From Ascaris suum (lineage: Eukaryota > Nematoda > Chromadorea > Rhabditida > Ascarididae), in the NCBI GenBank assembly GCA_013433145.1, contig CM024170.1, positions 1,567,214 through 1,631,213 of the forward strand: a stretch of 64,000 bases of DNA, in the 5' to 3' direction. The translations under genes and the position numbers were made by a program. The notes beneath the pieces are model-generated. The model saw only the letters and a program-made list of their open reading frames with translations, was not told the origin of the DNA and ran no database searches. Positions 1-37,919 of the stretch are shown here, one piece after another (positions within the stretch are counted from its first letter, which is position 1; each line of letters begins with the position of its first letter).

Positions 1-149
1 TCCAAAATATGAGAGTAATGAGCGACCGGTATGACAGTTTTACCGCAAAAATGTTGCATTCAAAAAATGGCACTTCTTAGAAGGGTTTATGTGTATAAAA
101 TATGGAAGGCATTATCTGCTATAAGTTTATTATGTGCGGATAATTTATG

Positions 150-203
150 AAATCGGTTGGTCAGGTGTATGGATGCTAAAGCATATGTCGTACTAACTCC
201 TTT
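150..203 (+). repeat. Interspersed short repeat, diverged copy
   Basis: Left flank gaaatcggttggtcag and core ctaaagcatatgtcgtacta then actcc match both halves of the 3.5-kb copy with several substitutions. Confidence 0.45.
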
Positions 204-607
204 TTCAAATTGTCCAGCTCATTCTCGTTTTATGAGGTTTATTTCAATTTTAGCTGAGCATATCGTACCTGTTTGATTGCGTTGTTCTTCTTATATTCTA
301 AATTGAGATAATCATGTAGAAGAACCCTCAGATATATGAGAAAATCGGTCGCTGTCCTTCTAACTGGAGGGCATTTCAGAGAAATAATAGATGAGATACC
401 TCCCTTCCCCCTCCCTGTCCATCGCCCTATTCAACTAGAATTTATGTATATAGCAAAAATCTTGTTATATCCATTCACTACTCTTTTTTTATAGGCTGTT
501 GTAGTGATGATTTGCAGTTGCATTACAGCGATGCCACTCTTGTTTATATCGTCCACATTCCACATTTTTAAGGTGAAAATCGTCTGTGGTCATAAAAATA
601 TTTCTTT

Positions 608-658
608 CAGTAGTATTTGTCACTGAATAATCTCAGTAGTATTTATCACTGAATATCT
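608..658. repeat. Tandem 26-bp duplication, two copies
   Basis: Cagtagtatttgtcactgaa and cagtagtatttatcactgaa follow each other directly with one mismatch in the shared part. It lies about 370 bases upstream of the GFAT start codon. No function is evident. Confidence 0.7.
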
Positions 659-729
659 TCTTGTGCTGTATGTCACAAAGTTGTGCGCATGTAAAGATGC
701 TAAAAAGTATTCATATGTAACAGCGAACT

Positions 730-750
730 GCAAAAAGCGCATATCGTGCC
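730..750 (+). repeat. Interspersed short repeat, core copy
   Basis: Gcaaaaagcgcatatcgtgc plus c, followed by aactgc, almost identical to the core of the 3.5-kb copy. Confidence 0.65.
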
Positions 751-1001
751 AACTGCTTTGGTTGTGCTTTTCTATTTGGTTTAAACTGATGCCATTTTCT
801 GATATACTTTGGCCGAATTGGTCATTTTTCTTTATGAACTGCAAATGATGAGGTTCGAAATTATGAGTGTATTTCTGTTTAGTTCACCTTCTTCTGCGTT
901 CATTGCTAATATTTTTTTCAACATTTAATGGATTGTGTCGTCGCGTGTTTCGAATAATTTTCGTAATTCGACCTCAAATTATTCTGATCGTAAAATTCGT
1001 T

Positions 1002-1011
1002 ATTGATTCAG
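1002..1011 (+). promoter_or_regulatory. Probable trans-splice (spliced-leader) acceptor or 5' UTR intron acceptor
   Basis: The sequence attgattcag ends in AG 16 bases before the GFAT start codon, and the upstream stretch is T-rich. In nematodes an acceptor this close to the ATG usually receives a spliced leader. A 5' UTR cis-intron with an upstream noncoding exon would look the same, so the distinction is inference. No promoter element is recognisable upstream. Confidence 0.5.
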
Positions 1012-1027
1012 GGTCAAGCAAACGACA

Positions 1028-26670
<25,643 letters not shown>

Positions 26671-26884
26671 GCAACAACATCTTCAACTCAAGGCCATCGC
26701 AGTTGGGAGGGACTTTGCCTCTAAGGCAATATTCCCTCATAGACATCCCGATCTGAATAAATTGATTCTCTAAATTTGCAACAACATCTTCAACTCAAGG
26801 CCATCGCAGTTGGGAGGGACTTTGCCTCTAAGGCAATATTCCCTCATAGACATCCCGATCTGAATAAATTGATTCTCTAAATTT
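26671..26884. repeat. Perfect 107-bp tandem duplication with internal hairpin
   Basis: The unit 26671-26777 is repeated without a visible mismatch at 26778-26884. Each unit contains ttgcct-cta-aggcaa, a perfect 6-bp stem, extended by gaggg on the left and ccctc on the right with a small internal loop. Identity of the copies means either a recent duplication or an assembly artefact. Confidence 0.97.
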
Positions 26885-29800
26885 ATTGATTATTTAATTT
26901 CTCATAAGAATTCAATGTTATACATACAGCAGCATAAATAACGCTTAACGTATAATGTATTTTCCTTGTGCATGGCCATAATGATCCGTATTGTCGCTAA
27001 AATCCCCGATCTATTGACTGCCAAATGCTTACATGGTTCCATTCACTATTTACTGATCAAACTTGCCTCTCCTATGAAGATGCTTGCTTAGGCAATCGGC
27101 GGCGATATGGTCCCCTCCAGATTGAAAGTGATGTTTGTTTTGAACTGGTTTTCGGCTATTGGTCGGGTTGTTAGCCTAGTTCATTGTAGTAAAATGCTGA
27201 GATATCTTACAGTTGTCCTTTCTTTGTGATTAACAGCTATATGCCATTTCTATTTTATGATGTTCTCTTCTTAACTTCTTTAGTAGCGTATAGCTGCTGA
27301 TCAAATTAAATACTTTTAGCTCATTGTGTGCAAATTTTTATTTCTTTGCTGTAAATTTTCCATTCAATCATTGCATTAATGAGGGCGTTAATATATAAGC
27401 CTTAATTATATGCTTAGTTGGCATTATCGATGTGGCATTTGCAATTGTATGTAATAGTATAATACGTGAAAGATGCCACAAAGCAGAAAATGCAACCGAT
27501 GAAGATCACTTTATCATCCCCTTTATCAAAAAAAGATCGCTTTTATCATCCTATTCTGTTAACCAATAGCAACCCGTATTATAACATGCATCAAATGCTA
27601 CATATTTCGATCGCTTACATATCATCATATCATGAAATGTGCAATCAAAGAGGAAGCTTTAACGATGGAGGATGCTAAACATATAAGCGAAACGGGTGAT
27701 GAAAAATATTGAGGAATCGAAATGGGGATAAATGCTAAAATGATGAAACGGTTTACCCTAGGAAAGGAGGATACCCTTAGGATTCGTTCATCCTTTCAAC
27801 ACTGAGATAGTTGCTTGATTGTCGTAATTTAATTTCGCGAAAAATTGTGAGTTTATTTTTGGCCATGTCGATATGCGAAGTGCATGCGGGGGTAGTGTCT
27901 CAGGGGATGTTGTGTGAATAAGAGATAAAGCTTTATCGAATAACACCTATATATTTGCGGTATTTTGCATTTGTGCGCTCATGCATTCATTAATTGTTAG
28001 CTATTGCGCTGCTTTCTTTTCTCTGCATCTCTTAGCGGCAATCCTCATATCATTGCGGATTATTCTGTGCTGTATCAAAATATTTTTTTTAATATATATA
28101 TTGACGATGTAAATAAGAGGAAATTATTTTAAAACACCAAATAGACGTATCTTTAATCAGCACTACCTAACATGCCACTTATATAAGTACCTTTAACGAT
28201 ATAGTAAAAGTAATAGAGGTGGCAACGTCCGAACAGTTTTCCGCTCGTGACTAAGAGAAGACTATCGATCCAGACATTCGCCGACAACAAAAGAACTCCC
28301 TTTTACTTTGAAAAAAAAAGTCCACCAAAGGAGTTCTCATAAGCACGCAAGCTTTTGCACGATAAGCTAACTGTCTTAAATTTCGCAATCGTCCCTTCCA
28401 AATTGTCAAGACCCATTTTAAGTGCATCAGATCGACAGCGGAGGTCATCATGCTTTTAGACCATCAAAAAACAGATTGCTTATGGATTCTAGATCATTTG
28501 ATTTGTTTTTTAAAACTTTAAGTGGTATTTAGGAGAGGTTGCTTGCATTGAAACAACGATCTACAACTATATACCTCCATTAAATCTTCAACCACATATA
28601 CATAACTAAGCAAGAGTTTAATGAGATGATATTTGTAATGAAGTCGAAGAAACAAGAATGCACTAAGGTATGAAGTAGAAAGCAGTTCGGCAAATAAGCT
28701 GAAAAACTGATTTATTCGAAGTGTTCATTTTGAAGTGAACAGTTCAAATGCGAACATAGCAAGGAGTTATTGCTGAGTGGCAGATAATAAAAGCCGTTTT
28801 GATGCAGTCAATCACCGAACTTGTTTTGTTTTATTGTGGGGATAAAGTAGTCCGCTCCCATCAAAATAGAAGAACTCTTTCAGTCTAAATAGTGGAATGC
28901 CACAGGTAAAGTTATGTGAGAATGGTGTCGAAATACCACATGAAGAGACCTTATCTAACCAGCGCTTTTCTTAGGCCATTATTCAACGTTAAGATATCTT
29001 CGAACTGCATGCTTCTCGCGCTTTCTTATCGGTTCTTGTCTACAAAGTGCGCAAATATTTGTCTATTTTTTTTACTAATTAGGACGAAGTATTGAAATTT
29101 CCAAATAGTTTCTATCAGTTCTTATCATTTTTTTGCCCTTTACCAATAAATTGACCAACCTAACTTTAGCAGTTTCGTTCAGTCATAGCGGTCAGTTGGC
29201 AGGCAACCAAAATTTGACAGAAAGACATAACGACAGCTTTAATAAAAATTGGCAATCATCGGTAAGAGGTGGTGGAATCGTTTTCGTGTTTTTCATAGTG
29301 CGCAAATTTTTGTCAAAAACAGCAAAAAAAAAAAAGAAATTTATGTGCTTTGAATGGTGGAAACAAATGAAAGAGAACGAACGAAATATGCCTTAAAATT
29401 CGCTTTTTAGATATATCTATGGATAGTTAAATTCATCCATTCTTTCGCAGCATACTATAAATAGGCTCGAGACCAGTTGATATAAATACCTTTGGTCGTG
29501 AGGGAAGGAAGCGAGGCAAGAGGGAACAACCATGCCCCGCTCTGGCTCGATCTCCATGTATCCTTCTGGCTTCTAGAGGAAGATGCATTATACAAATCAA
29601 ATTCGTTCTAAATCGTTGGGAATTGAAACGTTTTAAAATCATCACCCTTCAATTAGGCGTTGAAACATATTTGGTGTTCCTAGCTTAAGGCAGAGTTTGC
29701 TTTATTTTTTCCTACTTGGAATGGATTAGATTTCGCTCCATTTGGAAATTTTTTAAAGCATACTTATGTTTATATCACATCGTACGTTCGAAACGAAAGG

Positions 29801-31442
29801 GTTATTTCCGAACACTTTCGAGAAGCTTGATAGATCAATTGGGCGCTTGTTGAAAATTCGCCAGTTTAACTGACCACTTGTGAAATTTCTTTCAAAAATC
29901 AGCAAAATATTCTCCCATGTTCTTTCACTAAGAAGGCGATACGCAAATTTTATGACACCTTTAAGCGTCAATAATAATAATCTGCAGAAGATGAACAGTT
30001 GAGACGAGATCAGGAACAGGAAGTCATTGTAACGTCAACTCTGCCCATTCGCCTTCCTGGTTCGTTGCCTAATTTCGTGGACAAAGAAGCAGTCATACAG
30101 TATGAACTCAATGGCACTTTTGTAAAAATAGTTTACAAAGAACGCATGAAAAGAGAATTCATTTCCCAACACAACAGTTAAATCGTAAACGTCAATGCCG
30201 AATAATGAAATGAATTCATTTCCGGAACGAGAACACAAGACAGGAGGCGAGAAGGGCAAAAGTGAAGAATGCGTTCTCGATTTAACTGCGCAAGCAAAGT
30301 TTAACGACTGAAGCGGATTCCTACCCAAAACAGCCGGTGAAGAAAAGCCATCTATAAGCGCGGAGAAACTTATCTGCGGCAATTCTTACACCAGTTCAAT
30401 GAGCCTTGCAGTATGATACAGTCTTAGCATTGAAAATATTTTAGGTGCATCCTCGGCAATTGGATCGTCGAGGACTAAGTTAACTGTGGAATAGAACTGG
30501 AAGCATCTCGTTTATGCCACGATTATCACATCTCATTGAAACATAGAAGGTGAGAGCACAGAGAGCATTGGGATCTTGTACTTTCATATTTAATTATCAG
30601 GGCGGGGCACTCACCCACTGCTCTATTTTCATACGATAATGCGTTTATCGTTGAATATATTTCATTCTCTTCAGTAAATATTCTTGTAAATATATCTTAA
30701 TCTTTGATGAGGCATTCTTAATGTTTTCACCTTTCGCATTTACTTCATCATTCCTCTCTTTCCAAGCGCTTCAATGTTGCGCTAAGAATGAGGCAATCCA
30801 GAGGTAAACCGGATCGTTGAAAACATAGGTGAATCTTCGACTGTGATAGACGAGAAGATTTACATAGTTTGTGAGATGTCAATGCAACGACAACTGATTA
30901 CTAAGAGACACGCGAATAATGCTAAGAGACATTCAACGCCTTTGTTAAGAAATTCTCTTTCAATTGCACAGATTCAATGAACTTTGGAGTGGAATATCAC
31001 TTTGGGCATATAAAGTAAACATCAAATTTTACGGCTGAGAAGAGCTAATAACCAGAACCTGAGCAATTGACCCGCTTGAAGTGGCTTAAAATTGACGTAA
31101 TGTAGAGTGTTGTATTGCTGTGACAGAGTTTTTTAAATAGCTGGTGCGATGAGTGCTTTTTTGCAGCAATCTCATCCCAGCAAATACTTTCACATCTTAT
31201 CAACAAAGAGTCAAGTGCAGAATAAGGTTTTTGCATTTCAACTAACCTGGCCGTTCACGGAAATCTTCCTTCCGTTTTCCAGGCATGCATGAAAACTTTT
31301 GGCAAAGTTAAATGCCTATGCACTTTTTTTCGAAAGCAATGAATGAAAAAAAACAAAGCTTTCGATCAGTTACGCCAATATTTAGCAATTGACTAAGTTA
31401 AAGGAAGTGGAAAATTGCGTACTTTAACGAATCCTGTAGAGC
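26885..31442. other. Gene-poor region
   Basis: No gene recognised. A minus-orientation copy of the interspersed repeat lies at about 31143-31164. Several ORFs of 60-115 codons on both strands lack recognisable domains or consistent splice sites. Confidence 0.5.
31143..31164 (-). repeat. Interspersed short repeat, minus copy
   Basis: Reverse complement reads gcaaaaaagcactcatcgca then cc, a diverged core. Confidence 0.45.
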
Positions 31443-32005
31443 TGGCACGATAAGCGCTTTTCTTCATTTCTGCTCTTCAAAGTGCACGTGCTTATTAGGT
31501 TAGTTATTGGATTGCGCTTAACTTACTTCATGCTTCGTTGCGTATATTTTAATCATTTGATTATGTTTATATGAGGTTAGTTGGACCGAAGAGCGCAATT
31601 ACGTCGTAGTGCTAGTTCATACTTTGTAACAATGTCATATCTGTGTGTATTTCATTGTATGTTTGTCTCTCTACATGGTGGTTTTAGCTCGAAAACCACA
31701 AAAAATTCGCGTGAGCAGATTTGATGACTGAGATACAACCTAAAGAACGACCCTCCTTTCGTTTATTTTTGAAATGAACTGTAGACATTTGAAGGTGGTA
31801 AAAAACTTTCATTCACTTACTTTGGTCCGGAAATAAAACAAAAGGATCCTTTCTTCGAAGATTTATCAAGGAGACAGAAAATAAGAAGGTAATATTACAA
31901 TTGAGAGCTGAAGTAAGAAGGTATTATTCGGCTTATTTCATTTGTTGTTTGGAATCCCGAAAGTGGCTAGCGAGGTGAGTAGAATACAAAAGGCATATCC
32001 TGCCA
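31443..32005. mobile_element. Possible MITE-like element bounded by inverted copies of the short repeat
   Basis: Left end ggcacgataagcgctttt is the reverse complement of the repeat core. The right end caaaaggcatatcctgcca is in the opposite orientation, giving imperfect terminal inverted repeats of about 18 bp around 563 bp of noncoding DNA. No clear target-site duplication is visible, and the pairing may be chance because the repeat is common in this window. Confidence 0.25.
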
Positions 32006-32054
32006 TTACTCATCGAGCCGCGTTTCTCTGCTCGCCTTTGAGCCGCATGCTGGA

Positions 32055-32345
32055 TATGTGCATATGACATATGTACGGGATATGGACATATGACATACAG
32101 GACATATGCAGGACGGGACGTATGACACGGACATACAGGACATATGACATGGGCATACGGGACGTATGCAGGACATATGACGTGGACATACAGGACATAG
32201 ACATGGCATACGGACGTGCAGGACATATGACGTGGACAACAGGACAATGACATGGGCATACGGGACGTGGACATACAGGACATATGACATGGGCATACGG
32301 GACGTATGCAGGACATATGACATGGGCATACAGGACATATGCAAG
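32055..32345. repeat. Minisatellite of GACATATG/GGGCATACGGG modules
   Basis: About 290 bases of variant modules such as ggacatatgacatgggcata, cgggacgtatgca and gacgtggacatacagg. The full higher-order unit is roughly 30-35 bases. The run keeps long frames open on the minus strand, giving Tyr/Val/Cys/Pro-rich translations that I regard as repeat artefacts. Confidence 0.9.
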
Positions 32346-35300
32346 CCGATCATTTTGCGCTCATTCGTGCAAATAAATTCGTAAAATTGCTAAAAACAAG
32401 TGCTTAGAGACTGACGCAGTGTTTGAGGAGGTAAAAATTAACATAACATTTTCTGAAATTGCCTTTACGATGCTTTCATTGAGGCGTCTAAAAGCCGGCA
32501 GCCAGAAGAGAGTGATTCTTACCGGGCGCTGTCCCACTTCCCTTTTCGCGCCTCTACAATATGGACCTTCGATAGTCGCGATATTTAGTTTCTCATTTAC
32601 ACAATACCCTAAGGGCTATTACTTGAAAAAAAAATCATTGTTTAAGATGAAAGATGAGTGCTCACGAAGGCTATAGTCGAGCAACGAGCAGAATATAAGC
32701 TCCGGAAGCCTTTATGATCCATAAAAGAAAAAAAATCGCATCAATGGCTAGAGGCAAAGTAAACGCAAATTAGCGAGTTCTTTTGTCGATGACAGCAAAG
32801 ATGAGATGATCTCTTTCGCGCGAAACATCAGTTAATTCCGGAAAATGAGGTCGTTGATTAGATATCTCCATATTCATATCATATTTGCAATATTCGAGTT
32901 AATTCTTTACATATGCGCATTGGTGCAATAATTTACACACCTCATTAATTGTATCATCATTACTGAACTGATGAATTGTTTTAGCATTTCCATTTAATTT
33001 GCATTCACTTTGAAGTCGATAAAGGAAGAGAGCTTTAAATTCTAATCACTTTTTTTTTCAGCCTTTATCAACCTTTCTTGGAATATAATTTAATTCAGTG
33101 CGCGTTTTTTTCCTAGCGGCTACCATCGCTTTCGTATAGGTGAATGATCGCACTTTTCTAAGCTTAGAGCTCTTTCAGGCGTTTAAAGCTAATGAGCAAA
33201 AAATTTTGAGGTTTTGTTTAGAAACTTTATGTTGAGTTCTCTCTTTGTGCTCTTATTCACTTCGTGTTGGTATAGACCCCTTCTTCCTTCGTTTGTCGCT
33301 CGGAGTACACTTAAACTATTTTTGGCATCTTCTGATTTAGATAATTTCTCTAACGTGTTTTTTAGGATTTATTACCCAACGAAGCCATTGATATAGATGA
33401 AGAAAGACTGCCGGAAAATGTGACATATTTGCAGAGAAGCACTTCACTTAGAATCCTAAATGATAAGCGTTGCGGCTTCTTAAAAAGAAAAGCCAAAACA
33501 ACGTGAAGTAGGTCCAAAGAAAATGAGAACATCAACCGTAGCCTTTAGGGTAGTGGCAATGAAGCAATGTGCTTTGGGTTAGCACTTTGTTCATAGTGCA
33601 CTGTAACAGTTCGTTTGTATAGAGTGGAGCGCTTTCCGTCGCGAATATTTCATGTGGTAATTAGACGGTACAAGCTGGACACTTCGAGTCCAAATTTCAG
33701 GCTTTCAGATGTGCCGAAGCTTCAATGGAAATCGTCGTATTCATCACCCAGAGTTAACCATTGAGGTCTCGGTCGTACGAAACTAATCTACTGCAGTGAT
33801 CCAACTTTCGCTCCACGTGAGTATGTTCATTAAAGGTGACCAATACGATCAGGCCCACTAATCTCTTGTAATTAAGCTGTTGCAACTTCGAGCATGTTAC
33901 GGATTTCCTTCGTAGCACATTTTCTTCGAGTCTTTTCCTTACCGTTGAGGAGCATTCCCTTTTATCCTCTTCTAATTAATACCTATAAATTGGTAGATTC
34001 TTCTTGGTTTTTAAGTTTTACGGCACTTTACGATAAACAACGTTCTCGGGTTCTACTATCATACCTCCGAAATCGCAAAAAAAAAAAAAAACAGCAAACG
34101 TGAGGGTCTCCATTATTCTGTAAGTATTTTCTTCCAGAGATCTGTCGATTTGCAATCTTTTTTTCGTTCACTATTGGAATATGCTTCCGGTGCTTGATCT
34201 CGACTCGATGCTTGTGGAGATACTTAGTTCCTTAGTTTGATCTGTAATATTCAAAGAAGCCTCATTTTTCGATTATTAAAAAGCAAAGCTTCCTCTAAAT
34301 CGGGCATCACATCTAACTGTATACAACGAGTTAGCAAATGCTTGAGCTAACTTGCGTCTATTTTAATGTCTATACGGTATATATCACTGCATTTGAAAAT
34401 GGTGCAAAATGGCGCATTGTATGTAAGAAATTAGCTCTTCTTTGATGAATTCTTCGAATTTTTTTTCAACAAAGGGCGCATTCGCTAATAGAAATCTCGT
34501 AAAGGGTGAAAAGGTACAAATGCGATTGTTAGAGGCTTTCAAAAAAAAAAACAATTCCGTACCAATAGAGTTACTCAGTTTCCCATCTCGACTTAGTGGG
34601 TAATGATCCCTTCTTCCCTTCTCATCTCCTCCTTGTTTTTTTGTACGATTTATTTTCCCGGCATCTGGGCATATTCTTTTTCCGACGACCAACGAAAACA
34701 TTGCCCGAGGACGGATGGAATGTGGAATTCACCGTACGGAGTGATTTCGGTATCGCAATGTTTCACCTAGATAGTGCATTTCTTTTGAATTGCATTCTCA
34801 TCACCGTTTATCGTAGCTGTTATATGCTGTTGATGTTTCCTCCATTATTGTCGTTCTTTTAAATGCGCAATGTTCCGTTCAAAAAATTTCATTACCTCTG
34901 CGCTATGACGTATTATTTACCTGTACGATTTGCTTTTGTCCGTGTTTTCTATTTTCTTTCCCTAACCTTTGCGATCATCATATCACTATATGGATCAAGT
35001 GCTGTATTCTCTTTCAAACCTTGTATTCTATTTATCAAATATTTCCTTCTTACTTGTGTGAATATACTCACATGCGTCGTCGAATATTTCGTTACTGCTG
35101 TTCGGTTCTTTGTCGATGTCTACTTTATTGTTAGCTGATAATGGTGATTAAAACGTGAACATCCGCTTATCAAATGGTTTTTTTTTTTAAATTTTCTACA
35201 AGGCATGTCGAATTGCTTGCCTCAGTGTGCATTATCGGCGATATTATGCAAATCTCTTTGAAATTGCATGTTCATAAATTCATAATAGATGTTGAATTGG

Positions 35301-36429
35301 AAATTATGTATAACTTATCAATATCTGTGGTATATTCATATTATCCTAATCTTCCTATAGCCCAATTCCACATATATTCCAAAATAATTCTGATGGTTTT
35401 AGTCGAGAGCATATATAGCGTTCTCACGAACACTTTCTCCGCAAACTGCACAAGAGAAAACCCAATGAAGAAAATTCTCTAATCAAAACCCATCTGTTAA
35501 TTATTCCTTAATGAAAACGTTGTTTTACAATGTTAGCATTGTTTTATATTTATTATCATAATATAGCTTCACAAAAAGGGTAATACCTGCCTTACCCACC
35601 TCCGAGCATTTCCCGTCTGTTCTGTTCGCTCCTTCTGAATCTGTCTGTTAGATGGTGCTGCTGAATATTCGTTGAAAATATTATAGAGTATTTCTAACGC
35701 AACCAGAGAAAGAAGCCATTGAATCAATACAACTGACGTTTTATTGATGGATTAGAATTGCAAAAGATCGATAATTATTTGGTCGCTTGAGGGGAACCAA
35801 TCGGTGAGGAATACCCATGAGGGTATGTTGGGTAAACGGGCAAATTTATGACCTTTTTTTGTTACGAGCTCTGAATGGAGTGCGACCTTACCACCGAAAG
35901 TGGAGAGTGCTGAGAGGAAAGGTGGATTTAGCAAGGAGTGATGAAGGAAAGGGTTCGGATTCATGGAAAAGTTCATCGGAGCTTTTCGCCGACTTAGGCA
36001 GAAGGTGGAGGGGGGGGGGGGGGAAGTGACTTTTCGACAACCCCTTTCCTTCGGTGTTTCAATGAGTGCTGGCACAGTGAGAAAGCGAAGGACATCTTTT
36101 CTTGCTGCATTATCGTTTATCGATAGAACAAACGATAGTTTCCCATCCCGTTTCTATCTCAGTTCCCGTCGAAGGCGTAGCGAAAGCTACAGTTTCACAA
36201 AGAAGTCCTTATATGTCTTTCGTGTTCGAAAGACCTGAACGGTGAGGGATGTATTTGAATCAGTGAAGCAAGGAAGCGAGTGTTTCAGTAGGGTTCTCGT
36301 CTAAGGCAAGTCTTGTTATCTACTCACCTCTCCTGTTACGCGTTAAAGTGTAGGGCAAGTGAGGGGCCAATGAGGATGGCCTGCGGACGACGGGTCGTTT
36401 TAGCGATCAGGAGATAGAGGGTGCTGATT
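32346..36429. other. Gene-poor region
   Basis: No gene recognised. T-rich stretches at 33.2-35.5 kb create hydrophobic ORFs without recognisable domains. A G-run of about 16 bases lies at 36009-36024. Confidence 0.5.
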
Positions 36430-36432
36430 GAT

Positions 36433-36463
36433 GCGAACGAAGGAGGGATTGCCTCCTTCGTTT
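36433..36463. repeat. Inverted repeat (hairpin)
   Basis: Cgaacgaaggagg and cctccttcgtttg are separated by about 5 bases and pair at 12 of 13 positions. This is a stable stem-loop of unknown role, about 1.5 kb upstream of the LINE remnant. Confidence 0.75.
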
Positions 36464-37919
36464 GCTGTTAAGGTGGGAAGTGGAAGGGGGATTCCAACCC
36501 ACTGTCTTCCGGAATGCTGTATTCTCACAACGTAAGTTTTTATTCTCTAATCTGAAGTCCGTGGAATGCATTCAAAGTTGCTCATGTAAAGGTGTTTTTA
36601 AACGTTGTTTTGATCATGTTGGGGAAGTTAGCTTGAGCCATTAAGAAAAAGGACATAACAACGAGTGTTTAATAAAGGAGAAAGCGGACTAAGGAGAATG
36701 ACAACCTGTGCGCTTTTTGTCTTTTCCAGTCGATGGAACTGACCAGGCACAGGAGTACTCCGAAAGCAGTGGATTATGAAGGATGGCTTTCATGCATGCA
36801 CCCTGAGGTGGTCACATGATATTCGTCGAGGGAACCCATCGGAAGAAATGGAACGGATGTATTCACAGCAAACACGTTGTGTTGGGAAACGCATTAACAT
36901 TGTCATCTATCTGTCACAAACTCTCGATAGCCGGTGGCTGGTGCAAATAGATTTGTGAAGCTTCTCCTTCTAGATGGATTCCACCTGGTTTTTTCTCCAG
37001 CAGGCTTTGCTTCAGTAGAATGAATAAATGACACAGTCAATTTTGAATAAGATCTCGTTTTCTTATGCAGTTCGTAAGAGGTTGCTTTGAATGGAAGCGT
37101 CGAATAAAAACACTCGAAAAGAATGAGGAATCTCTCAACAATCTAGCGTTGTTGAGAAGTGATGTGGCATCTCCATAAGTAACAACTCGAAAATGGCCTC
37201 TATCGGGCGTCATCGTGCAATCCCATAGGGACACTTTCTTAGGAGGAGAGAACGACGTTTAGGTCCTCAAAAATTTCGTTGACCATGATTTTGCCATCTA
37301 CAACGTAGTCTCGATCCGTCTAGGAATCAAACTCTTCGACTTGGAAAAACACGATTGACGTTTGCCACTTTTCACCCACCTATGATGCTAATAAAGCATC
37401 ATCCGCGAGAGGAGGACAGTCGATGCAAACGATATCCTTCCAACAAATTTATGTTTTTGCACTGCGATACCCTTTGTAAGGGCGTCCGCACCACTCGCAT
37501 ATCTGTATCGCAAAGCCTGGCGCGACCTCAGCAGTAAAGTAGAATTTCATAATTTTATGTGATCTTATATATCCTATGCTTAACTCGTATCCCTTGTTAT
37601 AAGTATGCTCAAGGTTTTATTGCTTAGTGTGATCTTATTGCCTTTATTAGTGTTCCTACTAGCGAAAGTATCCCCGTACATTTGTCGATTAGTATAGAGT
37701 CATTTCAATGCGTAATAATCGGTTAATTCCGAATCATGAAACAAGTGATCACAATGGTATTGGGCGCGAAATTGTTGAATTTTTTAAGCCAATCGTTGTA
37801 ATCTCTCCTTGTGATTATGGTAATTGATAGCGGACTCAGATCGATGACTTAGCGGGAGAGCGTTTGGAAGGTGGCCTTAGCGAGGGTGCGCCTGCGAGCG
37901 GATGACGATGAATTCCGAA

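Larger units (their letters stand above)
1..1001. other. Region upstream of GFAT, no gene recognised
   Basis: No convincing exon. It holds a C-rich tract (391-421), a tandem 26-bp duplication (608-658), and two copies of the short interspersed repeat (about 150-203 and 730-750). Confidence 0.6.

Noticed and set aside
32006..32353. Minus ORFs of 64-127 codons with Tyr/Val/Cys/Pro repeats
   Set aside because: They are translations of the minisatellite in several frames at once.
37037..37540. Possible LINE endonuclease remnants (LTFATFHPP)
   Set aside because: A single weak motif without the catalytic blocks; not enough to extend the LINE call upstream of about 37.9 kb.
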